Part shown: positions 1 through 8,740 of the stretch, piece by piece
Numbering within the stretch: position 1 is the stretch's first letter
Layout of the letters: the number at the start of each line of letters is the position of its first letter
Assembly: GCA_038202885.1 (NCBI GenBank)
Contig: JBBREP010000003.1
Coordinates: 1 to 64,000, forward strand
Origin: JBBREP01 sp038202885
Lineage (GTDB): Bacteria > Actinomycetota > Acidimicrobiia > IMCC26256 > PALSA-610
DNA length: 64,000 nt
Reading direction: 5' to 3'
Notes under the pieces: generated by a model
Seen by the model: the letters and a program-made list of their open reading frames with translations, nothing else
Database searches by the model: none
Told to the model about the DNA's origin: nothing
Made by a program: the position numbers and the translations under genes

Positions 1-48
1 AACGCGTAGGGGGCCGACCCCCACCCCATTTCCGCCCTATGGGTGGTG

Positions 49-70
49 TGGGGGAAATATATGACCCCCA
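49..70. other. G/C-run inverted repeat upstream of first gene
   Basis: Arms TGGGGG (49-54) and CCCCCA (65-70) enclose a 10-nt AT-rich spacer. A second small hairpin (GGGGG-CCGA-CCCCC) sits at 9-22. The pair could be the end of an upstream transcript or part of the promoter of the following SDR gene. Nothing else is recognisable in the first 145 bases. Confidence 0.3.
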
Positions 71-145
71 AACGACGCATCGGGCGTTGTGTTGAGGGGG
101 ATATCGACGGCGCCGCGAGCACGACCTGCGAGACTTGCGACCTGT

Positions 146-961
146 ATGCGGCTGGCAGGCAAGGTTGTGCTCATCAGCGGTGGGGGTTCGGGGATCGGCG
201 CGGCGGCCGCGCGCGCGTGTGCTCGCGAGGGCGCCAAGGTGGTGCTCACCGGCCGGCGGCGCGAACCGATTGACGCGATCGCGGCCGAAGTCGGCGGCGT
301 GGCGGTGGCGGGGGACACCACTGACCCGCTGCACACGGCGGGCGCGGTCAGTGTCGCCGTCGAGACATTCGGCGGACTCGACGTCGTTGTTGTGAACGCA
401 GGCATCGGTTCGGTCGCGTCGGCCGGTGACGTGAGCGATGCTGACTGGCAGCAGACCCTCGACGTCAACGTCACCGGCGCGCTGGTGCTCGTGCGCTCTG
501 CGTTGCCGGCGTTGCTCGCACGCGGCGGGGGATCGATTGTGATGGTGGCGAGCGTCAACGGCATCGTCAATACGCCGAATTCCGTCGCGTACGACGTGTC
601 GAAGGCCGCCGTGATCAGCCTCGCCCGGTCGGTCGCAGTCGACTACGGGCCACGCGGGATTCGCTCCAACGCGCTGTGTCCGGGCTGGGTCGTCACGCCG
701 ATGGCCGACGACGACATGGATGTGCTGGCCTCGACCCGCGGCATCAGCCGCGCCGATGCGTACGCGTTGGCGACCTCGCACGTTCCCTTGCGCCGGCCTG
801 CCACTGCCCAGGAGATCGCCGCGTGCTGCGTGTTCCTCGCGTCCGACGAGTCGTCGTTTGTGACCGGCACGACGCTGGTCGCCGACGGCGGCGGACTCGC
901 CGTCGATGTGTCGGGTACGGCCTTCTCCGGGGCAGTCTCGCCCGACCCTCGCTCGATCTGA
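146..961 (+). CDS. SDR family NAD(P)-dependent oxidoreductase
   Basis: A 271-aa classical short-chain dehydrogenase/reductase, probably a cytosolic oxidoreductase acting on a hydroxy or keto group. The sequence shows the dinucleotide-binding SGGGSGIG at residues 11-18, NAG near 85, a catalytic Ser in the VASVNG segment and the YxxxK pair in YDVSKAA near 150. The C-terminal VTGTTLVADGG is typical of the family. I chose the ATG at 146 because it gives the usual short leader (MRLAGKVVLISG); an in-frame start at 89 would add 19 low-complexity residues. It stands alone, and its 3' end lies 8 bp from the convergent response-regulator gene. The substrate cannot be deduced. Confidence 0.9.
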   Translation: MRLAGKVVLISGGGSGIGAAAARACAREGAKVVLTGRRREPIDAIAAEVGGVAVAGDTTDPLHTAGAVSVAVETFGGLDVVVVNAGIGSVASAGDVSDADWQQTLDVNVTGALVLVRSALPALLARGGGSIVMVASVNGIVNTPNSVAYDVSKAAVISLARSVAVDYGPRGIRSNALCPGWVVTPMADDDMDVLASTRGISRADAYALATSHVPLRRPATAQEIAACCVFLASDESSFVTGTTLVADGGGLAVDVSGTAFSGAVSPDPRSI

Positions 962-969
962 TAGTGCAG

Positions 970-1683
970 TCAGGTCGGCGGCTCTTCGGCGCCGCGGACC
1001 CGATTCACGAACCGCACGACGTGCTGCCATTCGGGCCAGCGCACGTCGTGCTCGGCCCCCGTCGCGGGCGGCGGCTCGAGGTGCGCCAACGCGCCGACCT
1101 CGCGTCGTATGCGCATGATTGCGCGGCGCGTGATCGGCAATGCCTTCTGCGATTCACCGGAAAATGCCTCATCGAAGCGCTGTGCGCGTACCCACGCCAG
1201 GGCCGCGTTGGGCCGTCCGGCCGTACCAATGCCAAGACGGCGCCGCATCTCGGGCGCGACCTCGGCGGGCCGATGGTCGCGCCCCGGCTCGCGGATCACG
1301 GCAGCCAACTCCTCGATGTTGGCCACGTCGTCATGACCGTAGAAGTAGTCAGCACCAGCTTCGGCCATGCGGAGCCGCAGCATGTCGTTCAACACATGGC
1401 CCGTGATCACGATGATCGTGGTGTCAGCCGTCGGCTGCGAACGTCGGATGGCCTCGACGACGGCAACACCCGGGAATCGATCGAATCCGGCATGGTGATC
1501 CCACGCGTCCACGAGAGCGACGTCGACATCCCTCCAGTGGAACCCGTCGATGGCGTGTGCATGATCGAGGCTGGCGACCACCTCGATGTCCTCGACCGCT
1601 GCCAGCGCGTGCGCTCGGCCGGAGCGGATCCAGAGATCGTCGTCCACGATGACGACGCGGCGAATTGCCGAGGCGAAAGCCAT
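970..1683 (-). CDS. Response regulator with receiver domain
   Basis: A 237-aa protein with an N-terminal receiver domain: acidic pocket VVIVDDD at residues 10-16, phospho-acceptor Asp59 in VALVDAW, and switch Thr in IIVITGH near 109. The conserved lysine that normally follows (GYLxK) is replaced within DYFYGHDD, so the phosphorylation chemistry may be atypical. The C-terminal ~100 residues contain a possible helix-turn-helix (ALPITRRAIMRIRREVG) but no clear LuxR or OmpR domain. It is divergent from an unknown membrane protein with almost no space between them, which suggests a functional pair. No histidine kinase is seen nearby. The receiver call is secure; the output is unknown. Confidence 0.75.
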   Translation of the reverse strand: MAFASAIRRVVIVDDDLWIRSGRAHALAAVEDIEVVASLDHAHAIDGFHWRDVDVALVDAWDHHAGFDRFPGVAVVEAIRRSQPTADTTIIVITGHVLNDMLRLRMAEAGADYFYGHDDVANIEELAAVIREPGRDHRPAEVAPEMRRRLGIGTAGRPNAALAWVRAQRFDEAFSGESQKALPITRRAIMRIRREVGALAHLEPPPATGAEHDVRWPEWQHVVRFVNRVRGAEEPPT

Positions 1684-1690
1684 AGCGACG

Positions 1691-3478
1691 ATGATGGTCT
1701 CGACTGGCGCGCGACGCAAGTGGACTGATCGCGCGCGTTGGATCCAGACTGCTCGCGTGGGCGACCAGGTGGCGCACCCCCTGCCGCACGATGCCGTCGT
1801 GTGGGTTCGGTCGACGCTCACGCTGCTCGAAGGGCTTGGCAGCCGGATCCACCAGACGTTGTCGCCGCGCGGTGCGGCCAGAAGCCACCGTTGGCGCGTC
1901 GCGGCGGCGCTGTCGGGTGTGGTCGACGTTGCGAAGGCGAAGTACTTGACCCGAGACAGCCGTTTCGGGCTCATACCGAGGCTTGCGCTCGATGCCGCCG
2001 ACCTGTCGCTGTGGTGCATGGCGGCGCGCGACGACACCGATACTTCCGAAGATGCTGTGATCCCCGGCGTGGCGCTGGCCGCCGAGGCCGGCGCGCGGCT
2101 CGGGCCTGGCGGCTTCATCGTGCCGGCGGTCAACGCTGGAGTTGCGGCAGGGATCCGGTACCGGCGCGGCCACCGGTTGCGACTGGAACAGTTCTCGTGG
2201 CAAGTGATGGGCGTTGCCGGCGGTTGGATGCTGAGCGTGTTCGCACGCCGGCGCCGCAACGCGTTGGAACTCGAACATGACCAGGAACTGCGTGCGCGAC
2301 TCCAAGGCGCCGAGCTGGCCGGGCTTCACGATGTCGTGATGACCAACGAGGGCGCGATCGACGTGTTACAACGGGCCACTGCACTGATCGACCTCGGCGG
2401 CGTCACCGCCAGACGCCGCGATTTTGCCGGCGCGTTCAAAGCCGACGTGGCCGATGCCGTGCGCTCGCGGGCGACGTATCTGCGCGACGCTCTGGTGGTG
2501 TGGCAAGCACGGCGCAATCTGCATCCTGAACTCAGCCGAGCGGTGATGATCGACCTTCCGTCGGACGACGGCACGATCCTCTTGTCGGCTGAACAGGTGG
2601 CTCAGCTCCACGACGCACTTGACGCGTTGGCTCTCGCCGGTCGAGTGCGCGTCGAGTCGGTCGACCGGGTCGAAGCCGCCCGTCCGTACGGCAATCGAGA
2701 CCTCGACATCGACGGGACGATGGTCGCCCTGCCGGCCAGCGTGTCCGAGCGAGCCTGGACGTTCGACGCGATACCGACCGCCTTCTTGATGAACGTCGGC
2801 TGGTTGCTGCAGCCGATGGGTGCGCACCGTGAGGCCGTGCCGTGGAAGGCGACGGCGCTGCCCCTTGCGATGGGTGTCGGAGCCACGGTGTGGTCGGCGC
2901 GCCGTGCCGATCGTGACGGGGTCGCGTCCCCCCACATCGCGTTGACCGTGTCGTTCGTAGGAACGCTCACGTATACGGTCGCGGCGAGCCGGACGATGCG
3001 TCATCCGCATGCCGATGGCTCGATCTCGCGATTCCCATGGACCCTCCCGCTGCAGGGTTACGAACTGGTGCGTTCGATCGCGGTGCCGCACCTGGGGCTC
3101 TCGGAGCGGCGCGTGGCAGCGCTCGGTACCGCCGTCATCGTGGCCGTGGGCTGGGCGCTCGCACCGGCCCCACGTTCGGTGCGCGCCCTTGTCGCAGAAC
3201 TCCAGTGGTGTGCGGCGACCGTCGTCGGGGCGAGGCAATTGCGTGACGCGATCCGCGAGCAAGCCGATGGCGTGACTCGAGCGATCGCGGCCGACGACCA
3301 ACGTCTGACGCTTCTGGCGTACCAAGCTGGCCGTGCCCGTGCGCACGCGACGATCGCGGCTGCCGTCGCCGAAGCGCGTCGTGCCCTCGATGCCGGCGCA
3401 GCCCAACTCGACGTCGAGTTGCGCGCCGAAGCGCACCGGCGCTTGCTCGCCGTCGACGCGCTGCTCACGCAGACCTGA
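1691..3478 (+). CDS. Hypothetical protein with predicted membrane segments
   Basis: A long acting frame (up to 595 aa) that I do not recognise. It has hydrophobic stretches around AFLMNVGWLL, ALPLAMGVGATVW, ALTVSFVGTLTYTV and AALGTAVIVAVGWALA in its second half, then an Ala/Arg-rich helical C-terminus. The middle contains an Asp/Leu-rich region (LSAEQVAQLHDALDALALAG). No H-box, N-box or Walker motif is visible, so it is not an evident histidine kinase, although the divergent neighbour is a response regulator. The start is uncertain: ATG 1691 leaves only 7 bp to the divergent start, and GTG 1757 is a plausible alternative that would leave room for a promoter. Confidence 0.6.
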   Translation: MMVSTGARRKWTDRARWIQTARVGDQVAHPLPHDAVVWVRSTLTLLEGLGSRIHQTLSPRGAARSHRWRVAAALSGVVDVAKAKYLTRDSRFGLIPRLALDAADLSLWCMAARDDTDTSEDAVIPGVALAAEAGARLGPGGFIVPAVNAGVAAGIRYRRGHRLRLEQFSWQVMGVAGGWMLSVFARRRRNALELEHDQELRARLQGAELAGLHDVVMTNEGAIDVLQRATALIDLGGVTARRRDFAGAFKADVADAVRSRATYLRDALVVWQARRNLHPELSRAVMIDLPSDDGTILLSAEQVAQLHDALDALALAGRVRVESVDRVEAARPYGNRDLDIDGTMVALPASVSERAWTFDAIPTAFLMNVGWLLQPMGAHREAVPWKATALPLAMGVGATVWSARRADRDGVASPHIALTVSFVGTLTYTVAASRTMRHPHADGSISRFPWTLPLQGYELVRSIAVPHLGLSERRVAALGTAVIVAVGWALAPAPRSVRALVAELQWCAATVVGARQLRDAIREQADGVTRAIAADDQRLTLLAYQAGRARAHATIAAAVAEARRALDAGAAQLDVELRAEAHRRLLAVDALLTQT

Positions 3479-3588
3479 ACTCGCGTTGGGCGCGCGATCG
3501 GCGCCCTCGTATCGCGCGGCCGGTTGGAAGACGATCGGTGCGCCGCTGCCGACGTTGGTGCGCGAGCAACTCGAACCGACGAGGAGCA

Positions 3589-4770
3589 ATGATCATGACC
3601 AGAGCCAAGGAGCACCCGACGCAGCCACGACGTCTCGGCTGGAGGCTGACGGCGTCGTTCACCGCAATCGTCGCCGCCGGGATCGGCGTGACGCCGGGTA
3701 CCGCGCACGCCGGAACGGGTGGGACCGTTCAGGTGACGGTGGAGGACGCGCATGCAGTGCCCGAGAATGGGGTCTGCCTCGAGATCATCCAGCCAGGTAA
3801 GAAGAACTCGGCGGACGTCGTCGTGACAACGACCGCACCCAGCGGTACTGACGGAACCGTCGGGCACATCACTCAGGCGAATGTCGGCGCGGGTTCGTAC
3901 ATCGCTCGGTTCACTGACTGTGGAGCAACGCCTGGATTCGCCCCCTTCTATTACGGCGCGACGTACAACAAGGCAAAGGCGCAGGTGTTCGGCGTCGTCG
4001 ACGATGGTGTCACGAACCTCGGTCTGCAATTGCTCCTCGCGTCGGGTTCGGCTGGAAGTATCGACGGAATGCTCTACGACGCAAGTAATCCCGGACTCGG
4101 TGCGCCGTCGGTGTCGGTACAGGCATACTCCGCTACCAAGAGTGCGTTGCTGCAGCAAACGTGCACCGATCAGAACGGCTACTACTTGCTGGGCGAACTG
4201 CCCGACAATATCGGCGGTATCAAGCTTGACTTCGGCAAGAGCGCGTCGTGCTCGAACTACCGCAACTTTGTCGCAAAGTGGTACGGCGGCACGAACTATG
4301 CGACCGCCACACCGGTGGCGATCGTTCCTGCGGGGAACGCGACCGCAGCCGACACGACGATGGCGCTCATGACCAAGCCCAGGGTCACGGTCACGTCGGT
4401 GACGTTCGCAGGCGACGCCGCGAACCCCATCGTCACGGTGACCGGTTCAGGTTTCGGGACTCGGGCCCCAGGCCCGAACCCCAAGACGCGCCCGTGCGGT
4501 GAGGCTGACGTTGCTGGCAACGGCTATGACTACGCCAACAACGTTGTGCTCTGGGACTTGAACAGTGACGCACAATGGCAGGCTGGATATCCGGGCGACT
4601 GCATCGGCATCAACTTCGTGTCCTACTCCGCGACGCAGATTGTGTTCACGCTCGGCGATTGGTACCGCGACCCGCAGAGTCTCTTCGGTCGGCAGATCGC
4701 TAGTGGCGATCAGTTCACTGTGCGGATCAAGGGAGCTCCGCACGCGGGCATCGTCGGCCCCATCGGCTGA
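3589..4770 (+). CDS. Secreted protein with IPT/TIG-like segment
   Basis: A 393-aa exported protein. After a twin-basic N-terminus comes a signal segment (ASFTAIVAAGIGVTP) and a probable cleavage after GTAHA. The mature part looks like successive beta-sandwich domains: a carboxypeptidase-regulatory-like repeat (GSIDGMLYDASN... with QNGYYLLGELP) and a C-terminal IPT/TIG-like segment (PRVTVTSVTFAGDAANPIVTVTGSGFG). Several paired cysteines suggest disulfides. The start at 3589 is supported by GAGGAG 3-8 nt upstream. It is followed by a terminator-like hairpin at 4791. A surface or extracellular structural role is inferred; no catalytic motif is seen. Confidence 0.7.
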   Translation: MIMTRAKEHPTQPRRLGWRLTASFTAIVAAGIGVTPGTAHAGTGGTVQVTVEDAHAVPENGVCLEIIQPGKKNSADVVVTTTAPSGTDGTVGHITQANVGAGSYIARFTDCGATPGFAPFYYGATYNKAKAQVFGVVDDGVTNLGLQLLLASGSAGSIDGMLYDASNPGLGAPSVSVQAYSATKSALLQQTCTDQNGYYLLGELPDNIGGIKLDFGKSASCSNYRNFVAKWYGGTNYATATPVAIVPAGNATAADTTMALMTKPRVTVTSVTFAGDAANPIVTVTGSGFGTRAPGPNPKTRPCGEADVAGNGYDYANNVVLWDLNSDAQWQAGYPGDCIGINFVSYSATQIVFTLGDWYRDPQSLFGRQIASGDQFTVRIKGAPHAGIVGPIG

Positions 4771-4790
4771 GGACGCGCGTTCGAGGGGCG

Positions 4791-4816
4791 GCGGCGGCTC
4801 GGTAACGAGCCGCCGC
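4791..4816. terminator. Hairpin terminator after secreted protein
   Basis: A perfect 11-bp GC-rich stem (4791-4801 with 4806-4816) and a GTAA loop lie 20 bp after the stop at 4770. There is no downstream T-run, as is common in GC-rich actinobacteria. Confidence 0.6.
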
Positions 4817-4936
4817 TGACGCGCGTGGGTCGGTCGTGGGTGTCGGGAATGTGGCGATACCGTGCGGGCGACGTCGTCGACGTCTTCGCGGACGAGGCAC
4901 GACTGCAGCGCAGTGCGGGCCGATGGATGGTGGTTG

Positions 4937-5806
4937 ATGAAGTTCGGGATTGCCTTTGCGAACACTGGGCCGTTTGCCGATCCGCTGGGCGCACTCCAGC
5001 TCGCGCGGGCGGCGGAGGCCGCGGGGTTCGAGTCGATTTGGACGGTCGAGCACGTGGTGGTGCCGGCCGGCTACACCTCGCCCTACCCGTACGACCGCTC
5101 GGGGCGCATGCCTGGCCGCGAAGACCTCCCGATACCTGACCCGCTCGTGTGGTTGGCCTTCCTCGCGTCGGCGACGACCACGCTGAAACTCGCCACGGGC
5201 GTGTTGATCCTGCCGCAGCGCAACCCGGTCGTGCTCGCAAAGGAACTCGCAACACTCGATCATCTCTCCGACGGCCGCATGCTGCTCGGCATCGGTTCGG
5301 GTTGGCTCGAAGAGGAGTTCGATGCCATCGGCGTGCCGTTCGCGGAACGCGGTCGGCGGACCGACGACGCGGTCTTCGCGATGCGAGCGCTCTGGCGCGA
5401 CGACCAGGCCTCCTACGACAGCGAGTACACGTCGTTCCAGAACTGCATCTCGCGTCCGCAGCCGCGTGCCGGTGCGATACCAGTGCACGTCGGCGGGCAT
5501 ACCGATGTCGCGGCGCGCCGAGCCGGGCGACTCGGCGACGGTTTCTTTCCGGCGGGCGGAACCCATGAACGCCTCGCCGAGTTGTTCGACCTTGTCCGCG
5601 CGACCGCGACCGCGGCCGGCCGCGATCCCGATGCCATCGAGCTCACCACTGGTGGCAATGGTGCGATCGGCGCTGGTGCCCTCGACGAGGTCGCCGCGCT
5701 CGCCGACCTCGGCGTCGACCGCGTGATCATCCCGTCGTTTCTGTTCTTTAAAGACACAGCCGACGGTCTCGCCCGCTACGGCGACGAGGTCATCGCCCGC
5801 GCCTGA
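4937..5806 (+). CDS. LLM class, probably F420-dependent, oxidoreductase
   Basis: A 289-aa luciferase-like monooxygenase-fold enzyme, TIGR03619-like by its layout. The N-terminus MKFGIAFANTGPFADP leads into the (beta/alpha)8 barrel. Family landmarks are TVEHVVVP near residue 37, the strand LATGVLILPQRNP and GRMLLGIGSGWLEEEFDAIG near 115-135. The C-terminal part has IPVHVGGHTDVAARRAGRLGDGFFP. It probably uses reduced F420 or FMNH2 in the cytosol; the substrate is unknown. I chose ATG 4937 because the upstream in-frame sequence is unlike the family. Its 3' end overlaps the convergent DinB-like gene by 31 bp. Confidence 0.88.
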   Translation: MKFGIAFANTGPFADPLGALQLARAAEAAGFESIWTVEHVVVPAGYTSPYPYDRSGRMPGREDLPIPDPLVWLAFLASATTTLKLATGVLILPQRNPVVLAKELATLDHLSDGRMLLGIGSGWLEEEFDAIGVPFAERGRRTDDAVFAMRALWRDDQASYDSEYTSFQNCISRPQPRAGAIPVHVGGHTDVAARRAGRLGDGFFPAGGTHERLAELFDLVRATATAAGRDPDAIELTTGGNGAIGAGALDEVAALADLGVDRVIIPSFLFFKDTADGLARYGDEVIARA

Positions 5807-6681
5807 CCAGCATCGTCAGCCGCGGCGCCGCCGGGAGCTTGGTCGAACACCGTGGCGAGGCTGCCGAGCAGTTGCGCCCATTCGGCGGGCGCGTCCGCTG
5901 CTAACGGGGCGCGGATGCTCAACGCTTCGATGAGCTCGACCGCCCGGCCGCGCAGGCACGGTGCCGATGCAGTCGTCGGTGCCGACGCGGGTGCGACGTC
6001 GCGCACGGCAACCGCGGCACCGACCTCGACGGTGAACTCGATGGGCGGATCGTGGGCAACCACAGCAAACGTGCCAACGATTCGGTCCGGCCAGTCGAGC
6101 GCCAGCGTCGGTCCGACCGACGCCGCGTACCGCAGACACGACGCGAGCTCGTCGGCGTGTTCGACGGCGGGAAGGCCGAGCGGGATGGCGACGTCGTGCT
6201 CGTGGATCCATGCGTCCCACAACGCATGGAACGCGAGCAACCGGATCGAGACATGACCCACCGGCGTCTCGGCGATCGCGTTCCACCCGTCGTCGTCGAT
6301 CTCGGCGAGCGCGCCAAGGATGCCATCGTTCGTCGCGACGAACTGTTCGAGCAATTCCTGGGGCGAGAGCGCGCGCATCGGCGCGACCATCAACGGCGGG
6401 TGCGCCGCCGGGTCGAACGTGGCGAGCGCCTGGGTGGGTGCCCCCGACAATCCGGCGCGCACCGAAGCCTCCCAAAACGCGTTCACCCCGACGAGGTGCG
6501 CGATGACGTCGTGCACCGTCCATCCGTCGCACCGACTTGCCGTGTTCCACTGGTCGTCGTCGAGGGTCGCGAGCAACGACTCGAATCGCCGTCGCTGACG
6601 CGTCAGTGGTGTGCGCTGATCGGCGGGTGTGCCGTCGATGTGCAGTACTGACCGTCCGTCGTAGACCGGTGTGAGGCGCAT
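5776..6681 (-). CDS. DinB/maleylpyruvate-isomerase-like (MDMPI) protein
   Basis: A 301-aa protein of the TIGR03083/MDMPI_N type (mycothiol-dependent maleylpyruvate isomerase fold). The N-terminal four-helix metal-binding domain shows WNTASRCDGWTVHDVIAHLVG (first ligand His) and FHALWDAWIHEHD (second and third ligands). A C-terminal SCP2-like region (VVAHDPPIEFTVEVGAAVAV) follows. The family binds a divalent metal and often uses mycothiol. This is the last gene of the operon 5776-11434; its start overlaps the end of the methyltransferase gene by 79 bp, so translation is probably coupled. The role in the pathway is unknown. Confidence 0.8.
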   Translation of the reverse strand: MRLTPVYDGRSVLHIDGTPADQRTPLTRQRRRFESLLATLDDDQWNTASRCDGWTVHDVIAHLVGVNAFWEASVRAGLSGAPTQALATFDPAAHPPLMVAPMRALSPQELLEQFVATNDGILGALAEIDDDGWNAIAETPVGHVSIRLLAFHALWDAWIHEHDVAIPLGLPAVEHADELASCLRYAASVGPTLALDWPDRIVGTFAVVAHDPPIEFTVEVGAAVAVRDVAPASAPTTASAPCLRGRAVELIEALSIRAPLAADAPAEWAQLLGSLATVFDQAPGGAAADDAGQARAMTSSP

Positions 6682-7949
6682 TGCCCGACCGTATCGCCGC
6701 GACGCTCAACGGGTCGAGGAATTGGGACGTGGCGCACCGGCGGCCCGGGCGCATCGAGCGCGATCTGCACGACCGAGATGTGGCCCTCGTCGAAACCGAC
6801 CTCGCAATAGGCCAGGTACATCGCCCAGAACCGTTGGAAGCGATCGCCGCCCAGCCCGAGGTGATCGAGCGCGGAGACGTGCGGCGCGAGGTTGGCCCGC
6901 CAGCGGCGCAGCGTCTCGGCGTAGTGAGGTCCGAAGTCGTCGATGCGTGCGATGCGAAGATCGGCGGACCTGGTTGCATCTCGGATCGCCGCGAGCGACG
7001 GAATGCAACTGCCGGGGAACACGTGCGCTTTGATGAAATCGTTCGCACGCTTCGCGCGATCGAAGCTCCGATCGTCGATGACGATGGCCTGCATTGCCAT
7101 GCGGCCTCCCGGGCGTAGAAGTCGAGCACACGCGGCGAAGAAGGTCTCGTGCTCCCACCACGGCACGGCTTCGATCATTTCGATCGACACGAGCTTGTCG
7201 AACGGACCTTGGAGTTCGCGGTAGTCGCGATCGAGCACGGTGACGTGATCCTCGAGACCGGCCGCGCGCACGCGGTCGAGCGTGTAGCGATACTGCGCGT
7301 TCGAGATCGTGGTGGTCGTGACTCGACATCCGTAGTGGCTCGCAGCATGGACGGCGAAGGAGCCCCACCCCGAGCCGATCTCCACCACATGGTCACCGGG
7401 CCCGAGGTCGAGCATGGTGCAGATGCGGTCGAGCTTGGCGCGCGACGCGTCGGCGAGCGACATCTCGGGTGTCTCGAAGTACGCCGACGAATACGCCATC
7501 GTGTCGTCGAGCATCAACTCGAAAAACTGATTGCTCACGTCGTAATGCGCACGAATGTTGGCACGAGCGTCGGTGTGGTTCGGGTCGCGACGCGCGCGCC
7601 GCTGGCGGCCCAAGGGCTCGACAACCGGCCGGAGGGCCCGGGCGGCGGCATCGAGCGCGCTGGTCAGACGCTCCGTGTTCGCGTGCAACAGCCGCAGGAC
7701 TGCCACGAGGTCGTCGCATTCCCACCAACCCTCGAAGAAGGCCTCGCCCAAACCCGCCGACCCGTGACGGGCCACCGCCGACCATGCCCGGTCGTCGAGC
7801 ACCCGCACGTGGAGCGTTGGTGCGCCTGCACCAACCGTGTGTGTGCGGCCACGTTCGTGCACGACGAGCGTGCCGTTGCGGATCCGCCGCGCCAGGCCGA
7901 GCACTGCGGCGCGCTCCACGCGGACACCTACTGAACTCGCTGTGCTCAT
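6603..7949 (-). CDS. Cyclopropane-fatty-acid-synthase-family methyltransferase
   Basis: A 448-aa SAM-dependent enzyme of the CfaA/mycolic-acid methyltransferase family, which methylates double bonds of membrane phospholipid acyl chains. It has an N-terminal lipid-binding domain, then the family signature ARANIRAHYDVSNQFFELML, the SAM-binding loop VVEIGSGWGSFAVHAA near residue 185 and SIEMIEAVPWWEHETFF. The C-terminal tail beyond IPRPVERRG (about 35 residues) is atypical and overlaps the next gene. Its start overlaps the DUF1365 stop as ATGA. In Rhodobacter sphaeroides a comparable gene set belongs to the singlet-oxygen response and is linked to modified (furan) fatty acids; a similar photo-oxidative role is inferred here. 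Confidence 0.88.
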   Translation of the reverse strand: MSTASSVGVRVERAAVLGLARRIRNGTLVVHERGRTHTVGAGAPTLHVRVLDDRAWSAVARHGSAGLGEAFFEGWWECDDLVAVLRLLHANTERLTSALDAAARALRPVVEPLGRQRRARRDPNHTDARANIRAHYDVSNQFFELMLDDTMAYSSAYFETPEMSLADASRAKLDRICTMLDLGPGDHVVEIGSGWGSFAVHAASHYGCRVTTTTISNAQYRYTLDRVRAAGLEDHVTVLDRDYRELQGPFDKLVSIEMIEAVPWWEHETFFAACARLLRPGGRMAMQAIVIDDRSFDRAKRANDFIKAHVFPGSCIPSLAAIRDATRSADLRIARIDDFGPHYAETLRRWRANLAPHVSALDHLGLGGDRFQRFWAMYLAYCEVGFDEGHISVVQIALDAPGPPVRHVPIPRPVERRGDTVGQCASHRSTTDGQYCTSTAHPPISAHH

Positions 7950-8740
7950 GGCTTCGGTCCTGTCGCCGCTGCGGTCTCTCGCTCCGTCGTGGGTGTGTAC
8001 TCCGCGGGGCGCGCGTACCGCTTGGGGTTCGGTCGGAACGGCACGCCCTTGCGGAGCAACTTCGATGCTTGGGTGTGGATCCGCGCCGATACGCCCATGG
8101 TGGCGAAGGCGTGATGGCGCAGCATCTCTGTGATGCCGGCCCGGTCGGCGTCGCGTCGCTGGAGCGACAGGTGCGCGTCGAATACTCGCCGCCCGGACTG
8201 TTCGTTGGAGAAGCGCACGTGGAGGCGGTCGCTCGGCGCGTCGATCGCGACGTCATACTCGTGGTCCATGTCGAAAAATGGCGACACGTGGAGCTCTTTG
8301 GCGAAGCGGTGGTGGCCGGTCCCTGCGACGACGTAGGCGTGGGAGTCGTGCCACGGCGTGTTTGTCACATCCATGACGACGGCATCGATATCGGTGCCGG
8401 GTGATGCGTAGCAGTAGTAGAAGACGATCGGGTTGAACAGCCACCCGAGCGTGCGCACCTGACCGAGCATCGAGATGGGACCGGTCGGCCGCACCCCGAG
8501 GCGTTCGTGCACGAGCCGACGGATCTCATCCGACAACGGCCGCGTCGGGTCACCGTAGTAGTCGCGTCGACGGAACGACATCAAGTTGTGGTGTTCGTAG
8601 GACCACAACGGATGGAGCGCGCAGAGCTGTTCGACCTCGTCGAGATCGATGAGCGGCATCGCGACGCGGTAGCCGAAACGGTGCTCGATGTCGCCGATGC
8701 GGTGGTGGGTGAGCGACCCGGAGTACAGCGCGCTTCTCAC
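7946..8740 (-). CDS. DUF1365 domain-containing protein
   Basis: A 264-aa DUF1365 protein. With the GTG start at 8740 the N-terminus reads VRSALYSGSLTHHRIGDIEH, the typical family beginning. Other landmarks are YRVAMPLIDLDEVEQL, GPISMLGQVRTLGWLFNPIVFYYCY and AKELHVSPFFDMDHEYD, all characteristic of the family. Its biochemical activity is not established, but it is regularly found between an FAD amine oxidase and a Cfa-like methyltransferase, as here, implying a shared lipid-modification pathway. It overlaps the upstream gene as GTGA (8737-8740) and the downstream gene as ATGA (7946-7949). Confidence 0.88.
   Translation of the reverse strand: MRSALYSGSLTHHRIGDIEHRFGYRVAMPLIDLDEVEQLCALHPLWSYEHHNLMSFRRRDYYGDPTRPLSDEIRRLVHERLGVRPTGPISMLGQVRTLGWLFNPIVFYYCYASPGTDIDAVVMDVTNTPWHDSHAYVVAGTGHHRFAKELHVSPFFDMDHEYDVAIDAPSDRLHVRFSNEQSGRRVFDAHLSLQRRDADRAGITEMLRHHAFATMGVSARIHTQASKLLRKGVPFRPNPKRYARPAEYTPTTERETAAATGPKP

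Noticed and set aside
4727..5566. A 279-aa minus-strand frame opposite the LLM oxidoreductase
   Set aside because: The plus strand matches LLM enzymes throughout; the minus frame has no motif.
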